Positions 22,841 to 32,862 of a stretch of DNA of 64,000 nt are shown here, in pieces. The DNA lies in assembly GCF_003448965.1 (NCBI RefSeq), contig NZ_QRGC01000027.1, positions 27,689 through 91,688 of the forward strand. Direction: 5' to 3'. Source of the DNA: Oceanicella sp. SM1341 (GTDB lineage Bacteria > Pseudomonadota > Alphaproteobacteria > Rhodobacterales > Rhodobacteraceae). Position 1 is the first letter of the stretch, and every line of letters begins with the position of its first letter. The notes under the pieces are model-generated. The model was given only the letters and a program-made list of their open reading frames with translations, was not told the origin of the DNA and made no database searches. Made by a program: the position numbers and the translations under genes.

Positions 22841-23808
22841 GCCTGTTCCACGACCTGCTGCAGGTGCTCGACGCCACGCTGCGCATCTCGGCGCCGCTGC
22901 TGCTCGCCGCCCTCGCGGGGGTGTTCTCCGAGCGCGCCGGCATCTTCGACATCGGGCTGGAGGGCAAGCTGCTGGTCTCGGCCTTCGCGGCGGCGGCGGT
23001 GGCGGCGGTCACCGGCTCGGTGTGGCTGGGGCTGGGATCGGGCATCCTCGCCTCGGTGGCGCTCGCGCTGGTGCACGGCTTTGCCTGCATCACCCACCGG
23101 GGAAACCAGATCGTCTCCGGTGTCGCGATCAACTTCATCGCGTCCGGCATCACCGCGCTGCTGGGGCAGGCCTGGTTCTCGCAGGGCGGGCGCACGCCGC
23201 AGCTCACCGGCTCCGCCCGCTTCGAGGACATCACGCTGCCCTTCGCCGAGGCCATCGCCGCCGTGCCGGTGATCGGGCCGATCTATGCGGACGTGCTCTC
23301 GGGCCACAAGCTGCTGGTCTATGTCGCCTTCCTCGCCGCGCCCCTCACCTGGTGGGTGCTCTACCGCACGCGCTTCGGCATGCGGCTGCGCGCGGTGGGC
23401 GAAAACCCCGCCGCGGTCGATACCGCCGGCATCTCGGTGGCCTGGATGCGCTACCGCGCGGTGATCTGCACCGGCATCCTCTGCGGGCTCGCGGGGGCCT
23501 ATCTCTCCACCGCGCAGAACGCGGGATTCATCCGCGAGATGTCGGCCGGCAAGGGCTATATCGCGCTGGCCGCGATGATCTTCGCCAAGTGGCGGCCGAT
23601 CCCCACCATGTTCGCCTGCCTGCTCTTCGGGCTTCTCGACGCGCTCGCGATCCGCTATCAGGGCTTCGAATTCCCGCTGATCGGCACCATCCCCTCGCAG
23701 GCCACCGCGGTGCTGCCCTATGTGCTGACGGTGATCCTGCTGGCGGGCTTCATCGGCCGGGCGGTGGCGCCGAAGGCCGGCGGGGTGCCATACGTGAAGG
23801 AGCGCTGA
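22831..23808 (+). CDS. Nucleoside ABC transporter permease (2)
   Basis: 325-residue second permease of the same family, with about eight to nine hydrophobic helices. Motifs are GVFSERAGIFDIGLEGKLLV, HRGNQIVSGVAINFIASG, RAVGENPAAVDTAGISV and LAAMIFAKWRPIPT. The ATG at 22831 lies inside the previous gene and has the ribosome-binding site GGGAGG. It is followed after one base by cdd, so transport and salvage genes are one operon. Confidence 0.93.
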   Translation: MDLSLFHDLLQVLDATLRISAPLLLAALAGVFSERAGIFDIGLEGKLLVSAFAAAAVAAVTGSVWLGLGSGILASVALALVHGFACITHRGNQIVSGVAINFIASGITALLGQAWFSQGGRTPQLTGSARFEDITLPFAEAIAAVPVIGPIYADVLSGHKLLVYVAFLAAPLTWWVLYRTRFGMRLRAVGENPAAVDTAGISVAWMRYRAVICTGILCGLAGAYLSTAQNAGFIREMSAGKGYIALAAMIFAKWRPIPTMFACLLFGLLDALAIRYQGFEFPLIGTIPSQATAVLPYVLTVILLAGFIGRAVAPKAGGVPYVKER

Positions 23809-23809
23809 G

Positions 23810-24193
23810 ATGGATCTGTTCGAGGCCGCGAAGGCCGTGCGCGAGAAGGCCTATGCCCCCTATTCCGGCTTCCTCGTCGGCGCTGCGCTGCGCACGCCCT
23901 CGGGCGTGTTCGCCGGCTGCAACGTGGAGAATGTCGCCTATCCGGAGGGCACCTGCGCCGAGGCCGGCGCCATCGCCGCCATGTGTGCCGCGGGCGAGCG
24001 GGTGATCGAGGAGGTGCTGGTGATCGCCGACAGCCCGGAGCCGGTCACCCCCTGCGGCGGCTGCCGGCAGAAGCTGGCCGAGTTCGCCGCGCCGGAGGTC
24101 GTCGTCACCCTTGCCGGGCTCGAGGGCCCGCGCGCGCGCATGACGGTGGCCGAGCTGCTGCCCGGTGCCTTCGCGAAGGGGCACCTGGAATGA
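23810..24193 (+). CDS. cdd: Cytidine deaminase
   Basis: 127-residue tetrameric-type cytidine/deoxycytidine deaminase converting cytidine to uridine. Zinc-site motifs are CNVENVAYPEGTCAEAGAI (Cys and catalytic Glu) and PCGGCRQ. The N-terminal AYAPYSGFLVGAAL is diagnostic. Length is typical of the short class. It starts one base after the permease stop, and its stop overlaps the next gene (ATGA). Confidence 0.96.
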   Translation: MDLFEAAKAVREKAYAPYSGFLVGAALRTPSGVFAGCNVENVAYPEGTCAEAGAIAAMCAAGERVIEEVLVIADSPEPVTPCGGCRQKLAEFAAPEVVVTLAGLEGPRARMTVAELLPGAFAKGHLE

Positions 24194-24966
24194 GCCTCAC
24201 CGCCGCCGCACAGCAGGTGAGTGCCGCCGGCGGCCAGCCCGCCGCCATCGGGCTGGTGCTGGGCTCGGGCCTCGGCGCGCTGGCCGACGAGGTGGAGGAG
24301 GCGCAGCGCTTTCCCTTTGCCGAACTGCCGGGATTTCCGCTCTCCACCGTCTCGGGGCATGCGGGCGAGCTGGTCCTCGGCCGGCTCGACGGGGTGCGCG
24401 TGGCGCTGGTCTCGGGCCGGGTGCATGCCTACGAGGGCGGGGGGGCCGCGGTGATGCGCCCGGTGCTGGAAACCCTGCGCGACCTTGGCGTGACCGACCT
24501 GCTCCTCACCAATTCCGCCGGCTCCACCCGCGCGGAATGGGCGCCGGGCAGCCTTGTCGCCATCGCCGATCACATCAATCTCTCGGGCATGAACCCGCTG
24601 ATCGGCGAGGAGACGGACGCGCGGTTCCTGAGCATGGTCGACGCCTACGACCCCGGGCTGCGCGCCCGGCTGGGCGACATCCCCGAGGGCGTCTACGCCT
24701 GGTTCTCCGGCCCGAGCTTCGAGACCCCGGCCGAGATCCGCGCCGTCCGCGCGCTGGGGGCAGACCTGGTGGGCATGTCCACCGTGCCGGAATGCATCCT
24801 CGCGCGGTTCCTCGGGATGCGGGTGGCGGCGGTCTCGGTGGTGACGAACCTTGCCGCGGGCATGACCGGCGAGGCACTCTCGCACGCGGAGACGAAATCG
24901 GAGGCCGCGAAGGCCCGGGCGCGGTTCCGCGCCCTCGTGAAGGACTTCGTGCGCAGCTTCGCCTGA
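24190..24966 (+). CDS. Purine nucleoside phosphorylase (trimeric, PNP class II)
   Basis: 258-residue phosphorylase splitting purine (deoxy)nucleosides into base and (deoxy)ribose-1-phosphate. Motifs of the trimeric PunA/XapA/PNP class are GLVLGSGLGALAD (phosphate loop), SGRVHAYEGG, LTNSAGSTR, FSGPSFETPAEIRA and GMSTVPE. Near the C terminus, SVVTNLAAGM carries the base-binding Asn. The hexameric DeoD type lacks these motifs, so this is not DeoD. The ATG at 24190 overlaps the cdd stop. The released sugar phosphates feed deoB and deoC downstream. Confidence 0.95.
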   Translation: MSLTAAAQQVSAAGGQPAAIGLVLGSGLGALADEVEEAQRFPFAELPGFPLSTVSGHAGELVLGRLDGVRVALVSGRVHAYEGGGAAVMRPVLETLRDLGVTDLLLTNSAGSTRAEWAPGSLVAIADHINLSGMNPLIGEETDARFLSMVDAYDPGLRARLGDIPEGVYAWFSGPSFETPAEIRAVRALGADLVGMSTVPECILARFLGMRVAAVSVVTNLAAGMTGEALSHAETKSEAAKARARFRALVKDFVRSFA

Positions 24967-25011
24967 GGCGGCGCATGACAATACGGGCCCGAGGCGGCCC
25001 CGGGAGGACAC

Positions 25012-25779
25012 ATGACACCTGAAATCGCGGCCGCGCGCGCGCTGGCCTGCCTCGACCTCACCAACCTGGAAGACAAGTGCACCGGCGATGACATCGACGC
25101 GCTGTGCAAGCGCGCCGACACGCCGCACGGCTCCGTGGCCGCCGTGTGCATATGGCCGAAATTCGTGGCCCAGGCCAAGGGGTTGCTGAGCCTCACCACC
25201 GTCCGCGTCGCCACCGTGGTGAATTTCCCCACCGGTGACCGCCCGGCCTCCGAGGTGATGGCGATGACCGAGGAGGCGGTGCATGACGGCGCCGACGAGA
25301 TCGACATGGTCATTCCCTACCGCCACCTGATGGAGGGCGAACCGGAGGCGGTGCGCGCCATGGTGGAGCGGGTGAAGACCTCCGCCGGCGAGGCCAAGGT
25401 GAAGGCCATCCTCGAGACCGGCATCCTCAACGATGACGCGATGATCTCCCGCGCCGCGGCGCTCGCCATCGACGGCGGCGCCGATTTCATCAAGACCTCC
25501 ACCGGCAAGGTGCCGATGAACGCCACCCACCGCGCGGTGCGCCTGATGCTCGAGGAGGTGGCGCAGCACCGCGAGAAGCTCATCGGGGTGAAACCCTCCG
25601 GCGGGGTGCGCAGCCTTCAGGATGCCACCTCCTATCTCGAGATCGCCGACGAGGTGATGGGCGAGGACTGGGTGAGCCCGCTCACCTTCCGCTTCGGCGC
25701 CTCCTCGCTGCTCGATGCGCTGCTGGCCACGCTCGCCGGCCAGACACCCGCCGAAGACGGGATCGCGGAGGGCTACTGA
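25012..25779 (+). CDS. deoC: Deoxyribose-phosphate aldolase
   Basis: 255-residue class I aldolase cleaving 2-deoxyribose-5-phosphate into glyceraldehyde-3-phosphate and acetaldehyde. The Schiff-base Lys lies in [11 protein letters not shown]. Other conserved parts are [34 protein letters not shown] and KPSGGVR. The ATG at 25012 has GGGAGGA upstream. The next gene starts on its last base (TGATG). Confidence 0.95.
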   Translation: MTPEIAAARALACLDLTNLEDKCTGDDIDALCKRADTPHGSVAAVCIWPKFVAQAKGLLSLTTVRVATVVNFPTGDRPASEVMAMTEEAVHDGADEIDMVIPYRHLMEGEPEAVRAMVERVKTSAGEAKVKAILETGILNDDAMISRAAALAIDGGADFIKTSTGKVPMNATHRAVRLMLEEVAQHREKLIGVKPSGGVRSLQDATSYLEIADEVMGEDWVSPLTFRFGASSLLDALLATLAGQTPAEDGIAEGY

Positions 25780-27086
25780 TGCTCGCGCAGGAGGTCATCA
25801 CCGCCAAGCGTGACGGGCGGGCGCTCAGCGCGGAGGAGCTGCGCTTCTTCGTGGCCGGTATCACCGACGGCTCGATCGAGGACAGCCAGATTTCCGCCCT
25901 CGCGATGGCGATCATCTGGCGCGGGCTGGACGCGGAGGAGCGCGTGGCCCTCACCCTGGCGATGCGCGATTCCGGCAAGGTGCTGAAATGGGACCTGCCG
26001 GGCCCGGTGGTCGACAAGCACTCCACGGGGGGCGTGGGCGACAACGTGAGCCTGATGCTCGCCCCCGCGCTTGCCGCCTGCGGCGCCTATGTGCCGATGA
26101 TCTCGGGCCGCGGGCTGGGCCACACCGGCGGCACGCTCGACAAGTTCGACGCCATCCCCGGCTACCGCACCCAGCCCGGCGAGGACGAACTGCGCCGCGT
26201 GGTGGCCGAGGTGGGCTGCGCGGTGATCGGCCAGACCGACGAGATTGCGCCCGCCGACAAGCGCTTCTACGGCGTGCGCGATGTCTCCGGCACGGTGGAG
26301 AGCCTCGACCTGATCACCGCCTCGATCCTCTCGAAGAAGCTCGCCGCCGGGCTGCAGGCGCTGGTGCTCGACGTGAAGGTGGGCAACGGCGCCTTCATGG
26401 CCTCGGCCGACGAGGCCCGCGCCCTCGCGCAGAGCCTCGTGAGCGTGGCGGGCGGCGCGGGCTGCCCCACGGCCGCACTCATCACCGACATGAACGAGCC
26501 GCTCGCCTCCGCCGCCGGCAACGCGCTGGAGGTGGCGAATGCCGCCGCCTTCCTCACCGGTGCCGAGATCGACAGCCGGCTCTGGGACGTGACGGTGGCG
26601 CAGGGCGGCACGCTGCTCGCCCTCGCCGGTCTCGCGCCCGACGTGCCCACCGGCGAGGCGCGGCTGCGCGACGCCTTCCAGTCGGGTGCGGCGGCCGAGC
26701 GTTTCGGGCGCATGGTCTCGGCCCTCGGCGGCCCGGCCGATTTCCTCGAGCGCTACGCGGAGATCCTCGCCAAGGCCCCGGTGGTGCGCGATGTCTTCGC
26801 CCCCGGTGAAGGCTTCGTCACCGGCATCGACACGCGGGCCGTGGGCCTCGCGGTGGTCGAGCTCGGCGGCGGGCGGCGCAAGCGGGCCGATGCGATCGAC
26901 CCCGCGGTGGGCTTCGACCGGCTGCTGGGCCTCGGCCTGCGGGCCGACGCGGAGACGCCGATTGCCCGCGTTCACGCCGCCTCGGAGGCCGCCGCCGATG
27001 CCGCCGCCGCGCGCCTTGCCGCCGCCTATACGCTCTCCGCGCGGCCCGGGCCCGAGGCCGATCTCATCAAGGAGCGGATCTCGTGA
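25779..27086 (+). CDS. deoA: Thymidine phosphorylase
   Basis: 435-residue enzyme converting thymidine and phosphate to thymine and deoxyribose-1-phosphate. The family signature is [15 protein letters not shown] (phosphate site) with [20 protein letters not shown] and [11 protein letters not shown]. Length is usual (435-440). It starts at the deoC stop, so translation is coupled. It completes pyrimidine nucleoside breakdown with cdd. Confidence 0.95.
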   Translation: MLAQEVITAKRDGRALSAEELRFFVAGITDGSIEDSQISALAMAIIWRGLDAEERVALTLAMRDSGKVLKWDLPGPVVDKHSTGGVGDNVSLMLAPALAACGAYVPMISGRGLGHTGGTLDKFDAIPGYRTQPGEDELRRVVAEVGCAVIGQTDEIAPADKRFYGVRDVSGTVESLDLITASILSKKLAAGLQALVLDVKVGNGAFMASADEARALAQSLVSVAGGAGCPTAALITDMNEPLASAAGNALEVANAAAFLTGAEIDSRLWDVTVAQGGTLLALAGLAPDVPTGEARLRDAFQSGAAAERFGRMVSALGGPADFLERYAEILAKAPVVRDVFAPGEGFVTGIDTRAVGLAVVELGGGRRKRADAIDPAVGFDRLLGLGLRADAETPIARVHAASEAAADAAAARLAAAYTLSARPGPEADLIKERIS

Positions 27087-27105
27087 ACGGGCGGAGGACA
27101 GGCTG

Positions 27106-28320
27106 ATGCCCCGCGCCTTCCTGCTGGTGATGGACAGCGTGGGCGCGGGCGGCGCGCCCGATGCCGCCGCCTTCGGCGACGAGGGGGCCAACACGCTGGG
27201 CCATATCGCCGCCGCATGCGCCGCCGGCCGGGCGGAGGAGGGGCGCTCCGGCCCGCTGCACCTGCCCAACCTCGCTGCCCTCGGCCTGTGGGAGGCCGTC
27301 GGCCTCGCCTCCGGCGCGCCGGTGCCCGCCGGCCCTGCGCCCGCCGGCCTCTGGGGTGCGGCCGAGGAGGTCTCGAAGGGCAAGGACACCCCCTCCGGCC
27401 ACTGGGAGCTCGCCGGAGTGCCCGTGCCCTGGGACTGGCACTACTTCCCGCGCAGCGTGCCAGCCTTCCCGGCCGAGCTCACCGAGGCGCTGATCCGGGA
27501 GGCCGGGCTGCCGGGAATCTTAGGCAATTGCCACGCGTCCGGCATGCCGATCCTGCGCGCGCTGGGGGAGGAGCACATCGCGACGGGCAAGCCGATCTGC
27601 TACACCTCCGCCGACAGCGTGTTCCAGATAGCGGCACATGAAGAGGTCTTCGGCCTCGAGCGGCTGATGCAGGTCTGCGAGGTGGCGGCCAAGCTGGTGC
27701 ACCCGATGCGGGTGGGGCGGGTGATCGCCCGGCCGTTCCTGGGCCGCAGCCCGGAGGAGTTCCGCCGCACGGCAAACCGGCGCGACCTTGCCATTCCGCC
27801 GCCCGAGCCTACCCTGTGCGAGCGCGTGGTGGCCGCGGGCGGCCGGACCATTGGCATCGGCAAGATCGGCGACATTTTCGCCCATCGGGGGATATCCGAG
27901 CTGCTCAAGGGCGCGGACGACATGGCGCTGGTGGATCACACCATCGAGATGGCCCGCACCGCCCCCGACGGCACGTTCGTTTTCGCCAACTATGTCGAGT
28001 TCGACTCGCTCTATGGTCACCCGCGCGACGTGGCGGGCTATGCGCGCGCGCTCGAGGCGTTCGACGCGCGCCTGCCCGCGATCACCGCCCATCTGCGGGA
28101 GGGAGACCTGATGATCATCACCGCCGACCATGGCAACGACCCCACCTGGGCCGGCACCGAGCACACGCGCGAGCGGGTGCCGGTGCTGGGCGCGGGCCCC
28201 GATGTCTCCGGCCCCGTGGGGCTGGTGCGCTTCGCCGACGTGGGCGAGAGCATCGCGGCACATCTCGGGCTCGCGCCCGGGGCGCACGGGCGGAGTTTCC
28301 TGTGCCTGGCCTTGCCATGA
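27106..28320 (+). CDS. deoB: Phosphopentomutase
   Basis: 404-residue alkaline-phosphatase-superfamily enzyme interconverting (deoxy)ribose-1- and -5-phosphate, so it links both phosphorylases to deoC. Motifs are [15 protein letters not shown] (metal-binding Asp), [19 protein letters not shown] with the phosphorylated Thr region, [13 protein letters not shown] and [13 protein letters not shown]. The ATG at 27106 has GGAGGACAGG upstream. Its stop overlaps the next start (ATGA at 28317). Confidence 0.95.
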   Translation: MPRAFLLVMDSVGAGGAPDAAAFGDEGANTLGHIAAACAAGRAEEGRSGPLHLPNLAALGLWEAVGLASGAPVPAGPAPAGLWGAAEEVSKGKDTPSGHWELAGVPVPWDWHYFPRSVPAFPAELTEALIREAGLPGILGNCHASGMPILRALGEEHIATGKPICYTSADSVFQIAAHEEVFGLERLMQVCEVAAKLVHPMRVGRVIARPFLGRSPEEFRRTANRRDLAIPPPEPTLCERVVAAGGRTIGIGKIGDIFAHRGISELLKGADDMALVDHTIEMARTAPDGTFVFANYVEFDSLYGHPRDVAGYARALEAFDARLPAITAHLREGDLMIITADHGNDPTWAGTEHTRERVPVLGAGPDVSGPVGLVRFADVGESIAAHLGLAPGAHGRSFLCLALP

Positions 28321-29303
28321 ACGCCGTGGCGCGGGACTGGCTCACCCTGCCCAAGGTGGAGCTGCACCTGCATCTCGAGGGCGCCGCCCCGCCGGAGTTC
28401 ATCCGCGGCCTCGCCGCCGAGAAGGGGCTGAACCTGGGCCATATCTTCGCCGCGGACGGCAGCTATGACTGGGCGGATTTCTCCGAGTTCCTCGCGGTCT
28501 ACGAGGTGGCGACCTCCGTGCTGCAGACGCCGGAGGATTACACCCGCCTTACCGAGGCGGTGCTGCGCGCCCGTGCGGCGGAAGGGGTGATCTACACCGA
28601 GATCTTCCTCGCCCCGCAGCTCTGCGCCGCCGATGGCGCGGCCTGGGCCGACATGCTCGCCGCCATCCGCGAGGGCGCGGCGCGGGTGCCGGGCATCGAG
28701 GCGCGGTTCATCCCGGTCGCCGTGCGCCACATGGGCCCGGACGATGCGCGCCGCGTGGCCGCCATGGTGGCGGGCGTGCCCGGCGTGAGCGGCTTCGGCC
28801 TCGCGGGGGACGAGCGGCGCTTTGCGGCCGCCGATTTCGCGCCGGCCTTCGCGCTGGCGCGCGAGGCGGGGCTGGGCCTCACCGCCCATGCCGGCGAGGT
28901 TTGCGGGCCCGAGAGCATCCGCGCGACGCTCGACGCCCTCGCGCCCGCGCGCATCGGCCACGGCATCGCCGCGGCGGACGACCCCGCGCTGATGGCGCGG
29001 CTGGCGGAGGAGGGCGTGGTGCTGGAGGTCTGCCCCGGCTCGAACATCGCGCTGTCGCTCTGCCCCGGCTGGGCGGAACACCCGGTGGCCGTGCTCGACC
29101 GCGCGGGCGTGGGCGTGACCCTCTCCACCGACGATCCGCCCTATTTCCACACGTCGCTGGCGCTCGAATACGCCGCCCTCAACGAGGCCTTCGGCTGGAG
29201 CCGCAAGACCTTCACGCGGCTGAACCGGCTTGCCATGCGCGCCGCCTTCTGCGACGACGCCACCCGGACCCGGATGCTGGAGAGATTGGGAGAAAGCGCA
29301 TGA
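28317..29303 (+). CDS. add: Adenosine deaminase
   Basis: 328-residue zinc amidohydrolase deaminating (deoxy)adenosine to (deoxy)inosine, a substrate for the phosphorylase at 24190. Metal and catalytic motifs are [23 protein letters not shown] and STDDPPYF. The ATG at 28317 overlaps deoB. Some homologues act on adenine (adenine deaminase); the operon context favours adenosine. Confidence 0.93.
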   Translation: MNAVARDWLTLPKVELHLHLEGAAPPEFIRGLAAEKGLNLGHIFAADGSYDWADFSEFLAVYEVATSVLQTPEDYTRLTEAVLRARAAEGVIYTEIFLAPQLCAADGAAWADMLAAIREGAARVPGIEARFIPVAVRHMGPDDARRVAAMVAGVPGVSGFGLAGDERRFAAADFAPAFALAREAGLGLTAHAGEVCGPESIRATLDALAPARIGHGIAAADDPALMARLAEEGVVLEVCPGSNIALSLCPGWAEHPVAVLDRAGVGVTLSTDDPPYFHTSLALEYAALNEAFGWSRKTFTRLNRLAMRAAFCDDATRTRMLERLGESA

Positions 29304-29932
29304 GCGAGCACCTGACGATCGTCGACCACCCCCTTGTGCAGCACAAGCTCACGCTGATGCGCGACAAGGCCACCTCCACCGCCGGGTTCCGGCAGCTGCT
29401 GCGCGAGATCTCGCTGCTGCTCGCCTACGAGGTGACCCGCGACCTGCCGATGACCACGATGACCGTGGACACGCCGCTGCAGGAGATGGAAGCCCCGGTG
29501 CTCAAGGGCAAGAAGCTGGCACTGGTCTCGATCCTGCGCGCCGGCAACGGGCTGCTCGACGGGGTGCTGGAGCTGATCCCCTCCGCGCGCGTCGGCTTCG
29601 TCGGCCTCTACCGCGACGAGGAAACCCTGCAGCCGGTGCAGTACTACTTCAAGGTGCCGGGTGACCTCGCCGACCGGCCAGTGATCGCGGTCGACCCGAT
29701 GCTCGCCACGGGCAATTCCTCCGCCGCCGCGGTGCAGCTCCTGAAGGACGCCGGCGCCACCGACATCCGTTTCCTCTGCCTGCTCGCCGCCCCCGAGGGC
29801 GTGGCGCGCATGAAGGAAGCCCATCCGGACGTGCGCATCATCACCGCCTCGCTCGACAAGCGCCTGAACGAGAAGGGCTATATCCTGCCCGGCCTCGGCG
29901 ACGCGGGCGACCGGATGTTCGGTACGAAGTAA
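29300..29932 (+). CDS. upp: Uracil phosphoribosyltransferase
   Basis: 210-residue enzyme making UMP from uracil and PRPP. Motifs are [24 protein letters not shown] and the PRPP loop [10 protein letters not shown], ending with [17 protein letters not shown]. It is the last gene of the nucleoside operon, with ATGA overlap to add. Uracil produced from pyrimidine nucleosides is recaptured here. Confidence 0.96.
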   Translation: MSEHLTIVDHPLVQHKLTLMRDKATSTAGFRQLLREISLLLAYEVTRDLPMTTMTVDTPLQEMEAPVLKGKKLALVSILRAGNGLLDGVLELIPSARVGFVGLYRDEETLQPVQYYFKVPGDLADRPVIAVDPMLATGNSSAAAVQLLKDAGATDIRFLCLLAAPEGVARMKEAHPDVRIITASLDKRLNEKGYILPGLGDAGDRMFGTK

Positions 29933-30449
29933 GGCCCGGAGCGGCCGGGGCGCCGGCTCCGGCCCTCACCCCGGTCGCGGCAGGGGCCGGAGGGGGCAGC
30001 ACCATCTGCTCCGCCAGCCGTTGCGGCCTGCGGGGTGCGGCGCGCTCTTCCACGCACCGATGCCGGTGCGGTGCTGATCTCACCGACCGGGGAGGGCGCA
30101 TCAGCCAACGCCCTGCATGCCCCCCCGCTGGCCTCGACGGACGGGCACGGGACAGCGGCTATACATGCCGGATGGGGTACGCTCGCCTGGCTGGCCCGGA
30201 GATCGGGCGACGGCCCGTTCCGGCGAAATCCGGACGGAGCGCAGCACATCTCCGAAGAGGCTTGCGCGACACCCGGCATATGCGACGCCCAACGGCGCAC
30301 GGCGCACGGCGCACGGGCGGAGCCCTGGGCCGCGGCGAGACAGCGCATGGGGCTGCCACGACAGTGCCTCCGGCCGCGCATGGGCCGGCGGGGCAGGCTT
30401 TCGGACCGGCTCCGAACGTCCGCGCTGCGCAGGATGCCGGCCCTCTGGC
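29933..30449. other. 517-bp intergenic region, no supportable gene
   Basis: Lies between convergent upp (plus) and the SARP-like gene (minus). Open frames here lack family resemblance and ribosome-binding sites. It contains a GC hairpin at 29943-29964 (one G-U pair, no T-run) and a three-copy 7-bp repeat acggcgc at 30292-30316. I see no promoter or RNA gene. Confidence 0.6.
29943..29964 (+). terminator. GC hairpin after upp
   Basis: Nine-bp stem ggccggggc / gctccggcc with one wobble pair and loop gccg. It is not followed by a T-run, so termination would be weak or factor-dependent. Confidence 0.35.
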
Positions 30450-32216
30450 TCAGGCTTCGACCGGTTGCAGCAGGTCGAGCAGGGTGCGGTAGAACAGCGA
30501 GCCGTTGAAATTCTCCGACATCGGCAGGATGCAGGTCGCCCAGTCCGCGAGGCCGGGGGCGCCGCCGGGCATCGGCCAGCCGCGCGCGGGCGAGAGAAAG
30601 CCGCGCACCGCCTCCGCGTTGCCGATGCGCGCCGCCGAGACCGCACCGAAGCAGCGCGGCAGGATCCAGCGCTCCGGCAGGTCGCGCAGGCAGGAGACCG
30701 CCGAGCGCCGCTCGTTGCAGATGGCGAGCGCCGTGCCGCGCAGGGCGCGCAGGCCCGGCTCGTGATCGCCGATCAGGATGCGCTCGGCATGGGCGACGGC
30801 CTCGTCCTCCTCCGCCACGAGCGCGAGGCCGAGCGCGGCGGCGGCCAGCGCCTCGCCGCGGTCGGTGTCGAGCGCTGCTGCACGGCGCAGGGCAGCGGCC
30901 GCCTCGGCGCGCTGGCCGGCGATCAGGTCGCGCCAGCCCGCCTCCGCCTGGTCCAGCGGGTCGAGCGGCTGCGGCTCGCGGCGCTGGCGGCGCTCGGAGG
31001 GCACGGAGCCGGGCACCGAGAGCAGCAGGCGCAGGGCCTGGGTTTCGGGTGCGGCGGGAATGAGCTGCGGATAGGCGGACGGCGGCGCGGCATTGCCGGG
31101 CGAGAGCGCGGCGGCGATGCGCGTGGCGGTGGCGCCGGCGCCGATGTCGTCCTCCGCCGAGCCGGTCCAGACCAGGGTCTCGTCGGCGATGCGCCAGAGC
31201 TGCAGCCAGAGGCGCCCCTCGTCCTCGACCATCTCCAGCCGGTGATCGGCGGTCTCGGAGCGGGTGAGGCGGAGCTGGCCGGGGCGGCGGCCGAGCTGGT
31301 CGATGATATGCAGCGCGGTGCGGCGCAACAGGTGGCTGCGCAGCTGGTCCGGCGGGCCGATGCGCACCGATGGCCGGGTGAGCGGCCCGCGCACGGGGCC
31401 CGGCGCGCCCTGCCGGACCCGGCCGGGCCCGGAGGTGGCGAGCTTCAGCCGCTCCACCTCGGCGAGGATCTCGCCGTCCGGCGGGTCGTCGTGTTCCTCG
31501 AGATGCGCGAGGTAGAGCGTGCCGTAGACGCGCAGTGCCGCCGCGGTGTCGCCCATCTGCTCGTGGACGCGCATGAGCGTGATGGCGGCGGGCTGGCGGG
31601 TGCGGTCGAGGTTGAAGGCGGCGAGGGCGAGGTCGCGCCGGCGGGCGATCTCGAGATCGGGCCCGGCGAGGGCGAGGTCGATGGCCCGCATCGCCAGGGC
31701 CTCGAGATCCTGGACGCGCTCGGCGAGCCAGTGGCTGAACTCGGGGTCGACGTCGTCGCAGCCGGCGGCGATGCTCTGGAACGGGTGGTGCCGCTCCAGC
31801 AGCGCGGAATGCGCGTAGCCCGCCTCCGCGGCCCGCAGCGCGTTGAGCACGTCGCAATCCACGCTCGCGAGGTCGAGCCGCACCTCGAGCCGCCCGCCCG
31901 TGAGGCCGCGGTACCCGGCCTGGGTCAGCCTGTCCACCAGCACCTTGAGGTCGCGCTTGAGCGAGTTGCGCTGGTGCTCGGCGCTGGCCGAGCGGCTCCA
32001 CAGCCGTTCGGAGAGCACGGCACGGCTCTCCTCGCCGGTGCGGCTGAGCACGAGACAGGTGATGAGCGCCCGCGCCTTGGCCGAGGAGATGTTGAGGCGG
32101 CGGCCGTCGACGAACAGGTTCACCCCGTCGAACAGCTCCACCCGCAGCCGCGTGGGGCGCTCGGCCCCGGCCTCCGGCGGGGCGAGGGCCTCGCTGCCGA
32201 AGGGAAGCCCGCTCAC
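30450..32216 (-). CDS. SARP/AfsR-like transcriptional regulator with C-terminal repeat domain
   Basis: 588 residues. The N-terminal winged helix (about 22-110: LRVELFDGVNLFVDGRRLN, SSAKARALITCLVLSR, RNSLKRDLKVLVDRL) resembles OmpR/SARP DNA-binding domains. It is followed by a bacterial transcriptional activation-like helical region (about 115-280), with TPR-like pairs such as ITLMRVHEQMGDTAAALRVY. The second half (about 310-588) is Ala-rich, with TolB-like and helical-repeat character (AAALRRAAALDTDRGEALAA). No receiver, kinase or NB-ARC motif is visible. The ATG at 32216 overlaps the uraD stop, so it is translated with a purine-degradation enzyme. It probably regulates the purine genes; the ligand is unknown. 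Confidence 0.75.
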   Translation of the reverse strand: MSGLPFGSEALAPPEAGAERPTRLRVELFDGVNLFVDGRRLNISSAKARALITCLVLSRTGEESRAVLSERLWSRSASAEHQRNSLKRDLKVLVDRLTQAGYRGLTGGRLEVRLDLASVDCDVLNALRAAEAGYAHSALLERHHPFQSIAAGCDDVDPEFSHWLAERVQDLEALAMRAIDLALAGPDLEIARRRDLALAAFNLDRTRQPAAITLMRVHEQMGDTAAALRVYGTLYLAHLEEHDDPPDGEILAEVERLKLATSGPGRVRQGAPGPVRGPLTRPSVRIGPPDQLRSHLLRRTALHIIDQLGRRPGQLRLTRSETADHRLEMVEDEGRLWLQLWRIADETLVWTGSAEDDIGAGATATRIAAALSPGNAAPPSAYPQLIPAAPETQALRLLLSVPGSVPSERRQRREPQPLDPLDQAEAGWRDLIAGQRAEAAAALRRAAALDTDRGEALAAAALGLALVAEEDEAVAHAERILIGDHEPGLRALRGTALAICNERRSAVSCLRDLPERWILPRCFGAVSAARIGNAEAVRGFLSPARGWPMPGGAPGLADWATCILPMSENFNGSLFYRTLLDLLQPVEA

Positions 32217-32767
32217 CGCCCGGCCTCCGCCGCCTCCGCGGCGGCCAGGGCCTCCAGCCGCAGCAGGGCGATGCGGTGCACGTGCACGAGGGCGGCGGCA
32301 AACTCGGTCTGCGGATCGCGCGCGGCCCGGGTGCGGAAATCGGCGAGGATCTCCTGCCGGGTCCGCCCGCGCACCGCGATGATGTAGGGAAAGCCGAAGC
32401 GGGCGCGGTAGGCGGCGTTGAGCTCGGTGAAGGCGGCGAACTCCTCCGGGGTGCAGCGGTCGAGCCCGGCGCCGGCCTGCTCGGCGGAGGAGGCGGCGGT
32501 GAGCCCCCCCGCGAGCGCGAGCTTTCCGGCGAGGTCGGGGTGCGCGCGCAACAGCTCGAGCCGCTGCGCCGGGGAGGCGGCCTCCACCCGGGCGGCGAGC
32601 ACCGCCGCGAGGGCGGACGGTGCGTGCAGCCCGGCGGGCAGGCCCGCGTCCCAGGCGCCCTCGGCCACCCAGGGCGAATGTTCGTAGACACCGCCGAACC
32701 GGCCCACGAAGGCCGCACGGTCCAGCGCTGCCGGGTCGGTCGCGAAGCGTGCTCCGGGCTCTGTCAC
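32213..32767 (-). CDS. uraD: OHCU decarboxylase
   Basis: 184-residue 2-oxo-4-hydroxy-4-carboxy-5-ureidoimidazoline decarboxylase, the last step from urate to (S)-allantoin. Motifs are FVGRFGGVYEHSPWVAEGA, LRAHPDLAGK (catalytic His), LTAASSAEQAGAGLD, LNAAYRARFGFPYIIAVRG and the C-terminal helix AALVHVHRIALLRLEAL. The start is GTG at 32767, with an excellent GGGAGGTGA ribosome-binding site on the minus strand. The upstream enzymes puuD and uraH are at 32863 and 50969. It is divergent from puuD across 95 bases. Confidence 0.93.
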   Translation of the reverse strand: MTEPGARFATDPAALDRAAFVGRFGGVYEHSPWVAEGAWDAGLPAGLHAPSALAAVLAARVEAASPAQRLELLRAHPDLAGKLALAGGLTAASSAEQAGAGLDRCTPEEFAAFTELNAAYRARFGFPYIIAVRGRTRQEILADFRTRAARDPQTEFAAALVHVHRIALLRLEALAAAEAAEAGR

Positions 32768-32805
32768 TCTCTCACCTCCCCAAGGTTATCCGCGTAGTTT
32801 CGGGC

Positions 32806-32838
32806 TTTTGCGGGGCAGAGCGCAAGTGTATTGTTGCG
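32806..32838 (+). promoter_or_regulatory. Candidate puuD promoter with CGCAA-N8-TTGCG operator
   Basis: TTTTGC (32806-32811) and TATTGT (32829-32834) are 17 bases apart, resembling a sigma-70 promoter. The inverted repeat cgcaa-gtgtattg-ttgcg (32821-32838) covers the -10. Transcription from here would start near 32841, past the upstream ATG at 32839, which supports 32863 as the puuD start. The site lies in the uraD/puuD divergent gap. Confidence 0.45.
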
Positions 32839-32862
32839 ATGCGAAGCGAACGGGGAGAGCGC

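Noticed and set aside
30292..30316. Three-copy acggcgc heptamer as a CRISPR or iteron
   Set aside because: Too short, no spacers and no replication gene nearby; a simple microsatellite.
30035..30508. 157-codon plus-strand frame between upp and the SARP-like gene
   Set aside because: It runs into the opposite-strand regulator, its translation is Arg/Ala-rich with no family match, and it has no ribosome-binding site.
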